A stretch of DNA of 7,268 nucleotides from Campylobacteraceae bacterium. Lineage in GTDB: Bacteria; Campylobacterota; Campylobacteria; Campylobacterales; Campylobacteraceae. The position numbers and the translations under genes were made by a program. Location of the stretch: assembly GCA_031282125.1 (NCBI GenBank), contig JAITEH010000024.1, positions 1 through 7,268 on the forward strand, written 5' to 3'. Of this stretch, positions 1-5,185 are shown in pieces. The notes under the pieces are model-generated. The model worked only from the letters and a program-made list of their open reading frames with translations. It was not told the origin of the DNA and made no database searches. Each line of letters begins with the position of its first letter. The stretch's first letter is position 1.

Positions 1-440
1 GTTATTTTACAGGAAGTATCTAACCTTGCCCAGAAATTGCTTATCAATCGTCCTATTTTAGAGCCTTGCGGCACATTACTTACGCTAAAATCTCTAGCGC
101 CTATAACTATGGTATTATCTCCCTCATTTATTGCGTCTGTTAGTTTGTGAATTTCGGAAGGCAAGTGCTGTCCGTCCGCATCCATGCTGATAAAATATGA
201 AAATCCAAGCTCTTTTGCTTTCTTGCAGCCGTTAATAATAGCCGCTCCTTTGCCAAGATTGTGCGGATGCGTTACGATATGAGTCTTTTCATCGCATTTT
301 AAAAGTTTTTCTAAAGGTACATTACAGCCGTCATCTACAACTATGACTTCATAACCTAACTTTCGCACATTTTTTACAACGTCAAATATAGTGTCATTGT
401 TTAGAGTAGGTATCACAACTACGGCGCGGTATCTATCCAT
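1..440 (-). CDS. Family 2 glycosyltransferase, N-terminal 146 residues (partial)
   Basis: Reading leftward from the ATG at 440-438, an open frame of 146 codons runs off the left edge. Seen: a GT-A start 'VVVIPTLNN' (residues 7-15), the nucleotide-binding 'VIVVDDG' (32-38), 'NLGKGAA' (61-67) and the metal-binding D-x-D in 'SMDADGQH' (85-92). These are hallmarks of GT2 enzymes of the dolichyl-phosphate-sugar synthase type, which transfer a sugar from a nucleotide donor, usually at the cytosolic membrane face. The stretch 'VPQGSKIGRLISNFWARLDT' (123-142) resembles, from memory, the GT2 proteins of aryl polyene clusters, where the enzyme is often fused to or beside a lysophospholipid-type acyltransferase. 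That fits the PKS-like operon running the other way. The ribosome binding site is weak (GGA on the minus strand, 447-449, 6 nt upstream). The GT2 call is secure; substrate and C-terminal architecture are not visible. Confidence 0.88.
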   Translation of the reverse strand, partial: MDRYRAVVVIPTLNNDTIFDVVKNVRKLGYEVIVVDDGCNVPLEKLLKCDEKTHIVTHPHNLGKGAAIINGCKKAKELGFSYFISMDADGQHLPSEIHKLTDAINEGDNTIVIGARDFSVSNVPQGSKIGRLISNFWARLDTSCKI

Positions 441-466
441 AAAAAGTCCAAATATAAAAATAAAAC

Positions 467-478
467 GGTAATGTTACC
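467..478. repeat. Short dyad GGTAA-TG-TTACC, possible operator
   Basis: A perfect 5-bp inverted repeat with a 2-bp centre lies within the AT-rich divergent intergenic region. It sits directly over the candidate minus-strand -10 box (471-476), where a repressor would act. The arms are short, so chance is possible. The GC content of the arms stands out against the surrounding A-runs. Confidence 0.35.
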
Positions 479-496
479 ACAAAAAACGTTTAAAAC
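471..496 (-). promoter_or_regulatory. Candidate promoter for the leftward glycosyltransferase gene
   Basis: Read on the minus strand, the region has a TTTTAAACG box (about 496-487), a T-run ending in G (TTTTTTG, 486-480), then TGG followed by TAACAT (476-471). This order (TTTAAG-like box, T-run, extended TGn, -10) matches the Campylobacter-type sigma-70 layout, although TAACAT differs from TATAAT at two positions. A start near 464 would leave a leader of about 24 nt before the ATG at 440. This is pattern matching only. Confidence 0.35.
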
Positions 497-518
497 AAGA
501 TAATTTCAGCTAATTTAT

Positions 519-548
519 TTTACAATTCACAATTTAACATTTTATAGT
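519..548 (+). promoter_or_regulatory. Candidate promoter for the rightward PKS-like operon
   Basis: TTTACA (519-524) and TATAGT (543-548) are separated by 18 bp. Each differs from the sigma-70 consensus (TTGACA/TATAAT) at one position. A start near 555 would give a leader of about 28 nt containing the ribosome binding site at 572-576. The region is very AT-rich, so other -10-like hexamers occur, but this pair has the best spacing. Confidence 0.4.
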
Positions 549-554
549 TAAATT
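531..554. repeat. Perfect 8-bp inverted repeat over the operon promoter, possible operator
   Basis: AATTTAAC (531-538) and GTTAAATT (547-554) are exact reverse complements separated by 8 bp. The right arm overlaps the last two bases of the candidate -10 box (543-548). The arm centres are 16 bp apart, roughly 1.5 helical turns. The composition is too AT-rich, and a T-tail is lacking, for a terminator, so an operator is the more natural reading. A possible ligand is the HTH-like protein encoded at 2993-3397; this is inference. Confidence 0.4.
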
Positions 555-571
555 ATTGCATAAAAATAATT

Positions 572-576
572 AAAGG
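572..576 (+). promoter_or_regulatory. Ribosome binding site AAAGG that fixes the TTG start of the methyltransferase
   Basis: AAAGG ends 6 nt before the TTG at 583-585. No ATG or GTG with comparable spacing is present in that frame, so this site supports initiation at TTG. Confidence 0.6.
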
Positions 577-582
577 CTTTAC

Positions 583-1656
583 TTGAATTTCAATTTCAAA
601 CCAAAAGAGACAAATGCTCTAAGCGCTCAATATGAGGCCCAAAAGATTGCCTTTGCACCGATTATATTTCAGTGCGTGAGGGTTTTAAGAGAGTGGGGGA
701 TACTAAAACTCCTGCATGAGAGCAATAGATCGGGATTAAATTTCGAGGAGATTTGCCAAAAAAGCAAAAAAGGCGAATATGCCGTGAAGCTTCTGCTTGA
801 GACAGCTTTAAGCGCAGACGTCGTGGAGTTCAAAGAAGAGCGTTATTTTTTGAGCAAAATCGGATATTTTTTGCAAAACGACGCCATGACTATCTCAAAT
901 TTTGATTTTAATCACTATATAAATTATCTTGGCATGTACCATTTGGATGAAGCGTTAGAGCAGAGCAAACCGTCTGGATTAAAATATTTCGGCGATTGGC
1001 AGACTATATATCCCGCTCTTTCCAAACTGCCATTAAAAGCAAAAGAGGCATGGTTTGCATTTGACCATTTTTACTCGGACGGCGCATTTGAGGCGGCTTT
1101 GGAAATTTTAAAAACGCTCACTCACAAAAGCGTGCTTGATATCGGCGGCAACACGGGTAAATTCTCGCTTCTTTGCGCGCAAACGCTGGAAGATTCTACC
1201 GTCTGCATAGCGGATCTGCCCGAACAGATTGAATTGGCGGAAAAATCCATCAAAGAGGCAGATTTACAGGAACGCATTAAAACGTTTGCTATTGATATTT
1301 TAAGCTCTTCAGGCTTACCTAAAGGGTATGATATTGTATGGATGAGTCAATTTTTGGATTGCTTTTCGGAAGATGATATACTTAAGATATTGAAAAAAGT
1401 TCATGAGAGCTTGGAAGATAACTCTAGAGTCTGTATTTTGGAGCCGATTTGGGATAGACAGCGCTTTGAAACTTCAGCTTTTTGTATCATAAACACATCG
1501 CCGTATTTTACGGCAATTGCAAACGGCAAAAGCAAAATGTTCAAATGGAGCGACTTGAAAAAACTCATAGAAAAATCGTCATTGGAGATTGAGACGGTGC
1601 ATGATGGTTTGGGCTTTGGGCATTCGTTGATTATATGTAAAAAAACAAAGGATTAA
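583..1656 (+). CDS. SAM-dependent methyltransferase of the O-methyltransferase (Methyltransf_2-like) type
   Basis: The 357-residue protein has two parts. Residues about 15-100 look like the winged-helix dimerisation domain of small-molecule O-methyltransferases. Residues about 165-355 form a class I Rossmann methyltransferase. SAM-binding motif I is 'VLDIGGNTGKFS' (184-195), the acidic residue after strand 2 is D211 in 'IADLPEQ', and D238 in 'AIDIL' fits the next SAM contact. Where plant-type and antibiotic O-methyltransferases have a catalytic His in an 'LHDW' segment, this protein reads 'QFLDCFSEDD' (256-265), with Asp instead. From memory, methyltransferases of aryl polyene clusters share such an 'FLDCF' segment, which would fit methylation of the aryl head group. 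It starts at TTG after AAAGG and ends 1 bp before the ACP gene, so it is first in the operon. Methyltransferase is certain; O- versus C-methylation and the substrate are not. Confidence 0.87.
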   Translation: MNFNFKPKETNALSAQYEAQKIAFAPIIFQCVRVLREWGILKLLHESNRSGLNFEEICQKSKKGEYAVKLLLETALSADVVEFKEERYFLSKIGYFLQNDAMTISNFDFNHYINYLGMYHLDEALEQSKPSGLKYFGDWQTIYPALSKLPLKAKEAWFAFDHFYSDGAFEAALEILKTLTHKSVLDIGGNTGKFSLLCAQTLEDSTVCIADLPEQIELAEKSIKEADLQERIKTFAIDILSSSGLPKGYDIVWMSQFLDCFSEDDILKILKKVHESLEDNSRVCILEPIWDRQRFETSAFCIINTSPYFTAIANGKSKMFKWSDLKKLIEKSSLEIETVHDGLGFGHSLIICKKTKD

Positions 1657-1657
1657 A

Positions 1658-1909
1658 ATGGTAACAAGTGAAGAATTAAAATCTCTCATTATAAAAAGTC
1701 TAAAGCTGGAAGATATCAGCACGGACGATATTAAAGACGATGTGCCGCTTTTTGGCTCTGACGGGTTGGGTTTGGATTCTGTTGATTCTATCGAGCTCGT
1801 GCTGACATTGGAGCGCGAATATGGCGTCAAAATAGGCAAAAGTGAAAATTATCAAGAGATTTTCAGTTCAATATCCTCGCTTTTAAATTTCATTAATGCT
1901 CAAAAATAG
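1658..1909 (+). CDS. Acyl carrier protein (phosphopantetheine-binding)
   Basis: The 83-residue acidic protein has the four-helix ACP pattern. The phosphopantetheine attachment serine is Ser41 in 'GLGLDSVDSIEL' (36-47), a strong match to the [DE]-S-[LMIV] signature. The 'LFGSDGLGLDSVD' wording is closer to ACPs of aryl polyene/flexirubin-type pathways than to the housekeeping AcpP ('LGADSLD'). It would carry the growing acyl chain as a thioester for the ketosynthase encoded next. The start is ATG 1658, preceded by AAAGGA (1647-1652) inside the end of the methyltransferase gene. The 3' end overlaps the ketosynthase gene by 14 bp. A phosphopantetheinyl transferase is needed but not in the window. 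Confidence 0.92.
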   Translation: MVTSEELKSLIIKSLKLEDISTDDIKDDVPLFGSDGLGLDSVDSIELVLTLEREYGVKIGKSENYQEIFSSISSLLNFINAQK

Positions 1910-2996
1910 GGTTTTTGTAAACTGTTTTGACGCCGTCTCGTGCGCAGGGTTAAATGAACATGAGTTGTGGCAAAATATATTAGAGCAAAGAAGCGGTATC
2001 AAGGCTCATGCAGATTTTCTGCCTGATGCAAAAGCTATCATAGGCAAGATAGACTCTGCCGTTCCTTTTAGAGAGCTGCTTTTGGCATCTGTAAAAAAGA
2101 TAACGGAAGGCATAGATACGGCAAAAACCGCTCTTTTTATAGGTTCTTCCGTAGGAGGTATGCAAAATACCGAAAAAAGATTGCAAAACGGCGCGGCTTT
2201 CAGCGATATTGATCCAGATTTTCATACGATAGAAGCTGTGAAAAACGCTCTAAATCTTCATTTTACTTTCAAAGAGAGCTTCGCCTTTTCGACAGCCTGT
2301 ACTTCAAGTGCAAATGCGCTTGGTTTTGCATACGAATGTATAAAAAAAGGTGTGTATGAAAAAGCTTTAGTGATAGGCGCGGACGCTATTTCGCTTACTA
2401 CTGTGTGCGGATTTAACGCGCTTGGAGTTTTATCCAATGACATTTGCAGACCATTTTGTCAAACAAGCGGCGGCATGAATGTAGCCGAAGGGTTGGGCTT
2501 ACTTGTCTTAAGCAGCGCAAAAACTGAAAATGCAGTTGAGATTTTGGGAGTCGGATACAGCTCGGACGCTTATCACATGACGCATCCAAAACCTAACGGC
2601 GAAGGCGCGTTTGAAGCGATGAATAATGCTTTGAAAAATTCAGGGTTGAAACATTCGCAGGTGGATTATATAAACGCTCACGGCACAGGTACGGAAGCGA
2701 ACGATACTACCGAAGCAGAAGCTATAGTTTCGCTTTTTGGCAAAACTCCTTATGTGAGTTCGTCAAAAAATATCATAGGACACACTTTAGGAGCGGCAGG
2801 AGCGCTTGAAGCCATTATCGTATGTAAAGTGATACTGGAGGGCATCATACCTCCAAACGGCATAGTAGCGCAAAGCGTAAATGAAAAATGCAAATTTGCC
2901 GCGAAGCCGATAAAACAAAATGTTGATTTTGCTCTCAGCAACTCTTTTGCATTTGGGGGCAACAACACCTCTTTAGTATTTGGTAAAGTTTCATGA
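1896..2996 (+). CDS. Beta-ketoacyl-ACP synthase (FabF/KAS II-like, type II PKS-like)
   Basis: This 366-residue thiolase-fold enzyme catalyses decarboxylative Claisen condensation of malonyl-ACP with an acyl thioester. The triad is intact: Cys135 in 'FSTACTSSAN' (131-140), His262 in 'NAHGTGTEANDT' (260-271) and His296 in 'KNIIGHTLGAAG' (291-302). The C-terminal 'SFAFGGNN' (350-357) loop is also present. It is therefore a condensing enzyme rather than a chain-length factor, which would lack the Cys. It is about 45 residues shorter than FabF (about 410), mostly in the N-terminal half, as in ketosynthases of aryl polyene clusters. The ATG at 1896 lies inside the ACP gene (14-bp overlap) and has no clear ribosome binding site, so translation probably depends on coupling. 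Its TGA overlaps the next ATG (ATGA). Pairing with the adjacent ACP is inferred from context. Confidence 0.93.
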   Translation: MLKNRVFVNCFDAVSCAGLNEHELWQNILEQRSGIKAHADFLPDAKAIIGKIDSAVPFRELLLASVKKITEGIDTAKTALFIGSSVGGMQNTEKRLQNGAAFSDIDPDFHTIEAVKNALNLHFTFKESFAFSTACTSSANALGFAYECIKKGVYEKALVIGADAISLTTVCGFNALGVLSNDICRPFCQTSGGMNVAEGLGLLVLSSAKTENAVEILGVGYSSDAYHMTHPKPNGEGAFEAMNNALKNSGLKHSQVDYINAHGTGTEANDTTEAEAIVSLFGKTPYVSSSKNIIGHTLGAAGALEAIIVCKVILEGIIPPNGIVAQSVNEKCKFAAKPIKQNVDFALSNSFAFGGNNTSLVFGKVS

Positions 2997-3397
2997 AAGT
3001 TAAAGATATACCGCAAGAGAATAATAGAACGCTTGAGGGTTTAAAAAAAGCTGCTTATGCACAAGATGAAAACGGCGAATATAAAATAGTCGCTTACACC
3101 GGATGGGAAGTTGAAGAGACGAGTACATTAGCCGCGCTTGAAGAGCTGCAAGAGCAAGAAAGCGCAGCGTTTAAAGAGTACCTTGAGGGGAGACTTTCGC
3201 CGATTCCTTACTATATGTATAAAACAAGAATGGATATCCCGACTCTTGCATGTACGGTTGGCATGTGTCAATGGCGCGTTAAAAGGCATTTTAAACCGTC
3301 GGTTTTCAAAAAATTAAGCAATAAAATTTTAATGCGTTATGCGGAAGTGCTGGATATAACTCTTGAGGATTTAACAAAAAAGGATGATAATGGTTGA
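2993..3397 (+). CDS. Small protein with a C-terminal XRE-like helix-turn-helix
   Basis: I do not recognise a characterised family for this 134-residue protein. Residues 1-45 are hydrophilic and include 'YTGWEVEE' (35-42). Residues 46-66 are a charged Glu/Ala/Leu-rich helix. Residues about 68-127 are compatible with a compact DNA-binding domain: 'LACTVGMCQWRVKRHF' (85-100) follows the helix-turn-helix pattern (LA..VG.....V.RH), and 'LMRYAEVLDITLEDL' (113-127) matches the closing helices of Cro/XRE repressors. From memory, similar 'LSPIxYYM ... KRHFKP' proteins recur in Campylobacterota as hypothetical proteins. It is translationally coupled on both sides: its ATG overlaps the ketosynthase stop by 4 bp, and its 3' end overlaps the BtrH-like gene by 8 bp. 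It could be a local regulator acting on the divergent promoters, or an accessory protein with a non-DNA-binding HTH fold. Confidence 0.7.
   Translation: MKVKDIPQENNRTLEGLKKAAYAQDENGEYKIVAYTGWEVEETSTLAALEELQEQESAAFKEYLEGRLSPIPYYMYKTRMDIPTLACTVGMCQWRVKRHFKPSVFKKLSNKILMRYAEVLDITLEDLTKKDDNG
3379..3384 (+). promoter_or_regulatory. Ribosome binding site AAAGGA that favours the ATG at 3390 for the BtrH-like gene
   Basis: AAAGGA lies 5 nt upstream of ATG 3390-3392. The alternative in-frame ATG at 3384 overlaps the Shine-Dalgarno sequence itself and would leave no spacing, so 3390 is the likelier start. Confidence 0.6.
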
Positions 3398-4388
3398 ATT
3401 TAGGCATTCGCATGCAGCTCACTGTGAAAGCGGCGCAGTTTCGGCTATATTGCGATACGGCGGCTTTGATATAAGCGAAGCTATGTGTTTTGGTATTTCA
3501 AGCGCGCTTATTTTTGGATATTTTCCGTTTATCAAGATAAATGATCAGCCGCTAATCACTTACAGAATGCCGCCAAGATATATATTAAAAGGCGCGGCAA
3601 AAAACTTAGGCGCAAAATTTGAAATTAAAACTTTCAAAAACGACAGAAAAGGAGCCGTAAAAGCTTTAGATGAAGAGCTTGAAAAAGGCGGCATAGCGGG
3701 CGTGCAAACATCGATATTTTACCTGCCCTACTTTCCTAAAGATATGCGTTTTCATTTTAACGCTCACAATCTTGTGATCTTTAAAAAAGAGAATGGTGTC
3801 TATTTTGTAAGCGACCCTGTTTTTGATCATGTAAACACGGTAAGCGAAGAGGATTTGACAAGAGCAAGATTTGCCAAAGGTGCGCTTGCACCAAACGGCG
3901 CTTTTTACAAACTCGTATCTGCGCCCCAAAATGTAAATTTTGAAAAAGCCATAAAACAATCTGTATCAAAAACCGTACGCATGATGCTGCAAACGCCGCT
4001 TCCAATCATCGGTATTTGGGGCATGAGAACGCTTGCGAAGAAGATAGCTTCGCTCAAAACCGCAACGGAAAAAGACAGACATTTTGCAAAAATGTTCATC
4101 ACGCAATTAATCAGAATGCAAGAGGAGATAGGCACGGGCGGAGGCGGTTTTAGATTTATGTACGCTTCGTTTTTGCAGGAGAGTTCGAAGATTTTAAACT
4201 CTTCCATATTGTCCGAATCTTCCGATATCATGAGCGAAGCGGGCGACAAGCTTAGGCTTTTTGCTCTAAAGGGTGCGAAAATCATCAAAAATCAAGATGA
4301 GTTAAACCCCAAATACCTCTCTAATCTTTTCATGCAATGTGCCTCTTTAGAAGAGGGTGTGTACAAAAAACTGCGCGGACTGAAATAA
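3390..4388 (+). CDS. BtrH N-terminal domain / DUF4872-like protein, putative ACP-dependent acyltransferase
   Basis: The 332-residue protein (from ATG 3390) starts with a papain-like BtrH_N domain. 'HAAHCESGA' (8-16) gives the candidate nucleophile Cys12, 'SEAMCFGISSALIFGYFPF' (29-47) is the characteristic glycine/aromatic segment, 'FNAHNLVIF' (123-131) gives His126, and 'FVSDP' (139-143) gives Asp142. The second half fits DUF4872: 'GTGGGGFRFMYASFLQES' (248-265) is its recognisable core, followed by helices to the end. BtrH in butirosin biosynthesis transfers an acyl group from the ACP BtrI to an aminoglycoside amine. By analogy this enzyme may offload the acyl chain from the ACP encoded at 1658-1909 onto an amine or hydroxyl acceptor; the acceptor is unknown. 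It has no signal peptide, so it is cytosolic. It is last in the operon, overlapping the HTH gene by 8 bp. Domain assignment is fairly secure; the activity is inferred. Confidence 0.82.
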   Translation: MVEFRHSHAAHCESGAVSAILRYGGFDISEAMCFGISSALIFGYFPFIKINDQPLITYRMPPRYILKGAAKNLGAKFEIKTFKNDRKGAVKALDEELEKGGIAGVQTSIFYLPYFPKDMRFHFNAHNLVIFKKENGVYFVSDPVFDHVNTVSEEDLTRARFAKGALAPNGAFYKLVSAPQNVNFEKAIKQSVSKTVRMMLQTPLPIIGIWGMRTLAKKIASLKTATEKDRHFAKMFITQLIRMQEEIGTGGGGFRFMYASFLQESSKILNSSILSESSDIMSEAGDKLRLFALKGAKIIKNQDELNPKYLSNLFMQCASLEEGVYKKLRGLK

Positions 4389-4391
4389 TAA

Positions 4392-4414
4392 TTCAAGTAT
4401 ATTTTCGGTAGAAT
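4392..4414 (+). promoter_or_regulatory. Candidate Campylobacter-type promoter for the dsbC-like gene
   Basis: TTCAAGTATA (4392-4401) resembles the TTTAAGTnTT box of Campylobacter sigma-70 promoters. It is followed by a T-run and TAGAAT (4409-4414), one mismatch from TATAAT. The ribosome binding site AGGAG (4432-4436) lies 8 nt before ATG 4445. This suggests a transcription unit separate from the PKS-like operon, although no hairpin terminator is visible between 4388 and 4445, so read-through is possible. Confidence 0.45.
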
Positions 4415-4444
4415 ATTTTTCTTAATTTTACAGGAGTTGGATTT

Positions 4445-5176
4445 ATGAAAAAATTGTTAATTTTAGTCTGCTTGGGCGGACTGCTTTTTGCAGGTGATTT
4501 TGAGGATAATCTCAAAAAAAGTATCAAAGCAAATTTCGGACAGGACGTGGAGATTATAAGTTCGGATAAGCTTAAAAGCATAAACGGTTTACACCTTACC
4601 GTGATTAAAATAGACAGCGGCGCGATACCTTTTTACGTTTCCGAAGACGGCAAATCGCTTTTGGCTATATCGGAGCCTTTTTTGTTTGCACATGAGAGTG
4701 ACAAAGATCTTTTGACACAAAGAATCAGCGATATCAATAAAATAAACAGCTCGGCAAAAAACAAGCTGGTCGATGATATTTTTGACAAAGTGCCAAAAGA
4801 AGCTGGCATACTTTTAAAATCCAAAAATAAAACAGACGAGCTTTTGACGATAGTTACAGACCCTGATTGTCCGTATTGCCGCAACGAATTGGCAAATCTA
4901 AACGAGCATTTGAAAACCACAAACGTAAGAATAATTTTCTCGCCTGTGCATGATGAGACGGCTTTCATCAAATCAGCTCTTATCTTGGAAGAGACAAAAA
5001 AACTAAAAGATAATGAGAAAATTATCTCCGTCATGCAAAAGTACTATCAAGACGTTACTCTTGACGAAAAACAGCAACAAACGAAGACAGATATCGTGCA
5101 CCAAGCGGCAAATACGATATTTGGTTCGGGATTGATACGCTCCGTGCCATATCTGCACAGTGGAAAATTGAAGTAG
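4445..5176 (+). CDS. Periplasmic DsbC/DsbG-like thioredoxin-fold protein
   Basis: The 243-residue protein has a signal peptide: Lys2-Lys3, a hydrophobic core (4-15) and likely cleavage after Ala16 ('LLFA|GD'). Residues about 18-85 fit the DsbC N-terminal dimerisation region, 86-120 form a helical linker, and 130-243 form a thioredoxin domain with the redox motif C142-P-Y-C145 in 'TDPDCPYCRNE'. 'SVPYL' (233-237) supplies the probable cis-proline loop (Pro235). DsbC-type proteins isomerise or reduce wrong disulfides in secreted proteins and are recycled by a DsbD/CcdA-type membrane reductase, not seen here. Only 8 residues follow the cis-proline, compared with about 35 in E. coli DsbC, so the last strand and helix are short or missing. 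It has a good AGGAG site and ends 9 bp before the antiporter gene. Isomerase versus another thiol oxidoreductase cannot be decided. Confidence 0.85.
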   Translation: MKKLLILVCLGGLLFAGDFEDNLKKSIKANFGQDVEIISSDKLKSINGLHLTVIKIDSGAIPFYVSEDGKSLLAISEPFLFAHESDKDLLTQRISDINKINSSAKNKLVDDIFDKVPKEAGILLKSKNKTDELLTIVTDPDCPYCRNELANLNEHLKTTNVRIIFSPVHDETAFIKSALILEETKKLKDNEKIISVMQKYYQDVTLDEKQQQTKTDIVHQAANTIFGSGLIRSVPYLHSGKLK

Positions 5177-5185
5177 GCGATATCT

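Noticed and set aside
2342..2348. A7 tracts (here and near 1639-1645) as phase-variable switches
   Set aside because: Seven-base A runs are common in AT-rich Campylobacterota coding sequence. Phase variation in this group typically uses longer G or C tracts, none of which are present.
3384..3389. Upstream in-frame ATG (3384) as the start of the BtrH-like protein
   Set aside because: It overlaps the Shine-Dalgarno sequence at 3379-3384, leaving no spacing. ATG 3390 has a 5-nt spacing and begins the protein just before the conserved His-Cys segment.
3905..4288. Open frame of 127 codons on the minus strand within the BtrH-like gene
   Set aside because: It lies wholly antisense to a gene with clear domain motifs and has low-complexity Ser/Phe composition and no recognisable domain; it is a shadow frame. 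The same holds for the other antisense frames at 1980-2225, 4633-5034, 5047-5436, 5806-6222 and 6272-6505.
4389..4444. Rho-independent terminator after the BtrH-like gene
   Set aside because: There is a T-rich stretch at 4416-4429 but no GC-rich stem before it, so no terminator can be supported.
4445..4495. Lipoprotein signal at Cys9 of the DsbC-like protein
   Set aside because: The residues before Cys9 are Leu-Ile-Leu-Val, with no Gly, Ala or Ser at -1, and the hydrophobic core continues past it to a normal signal peptidase I site after Ala16.
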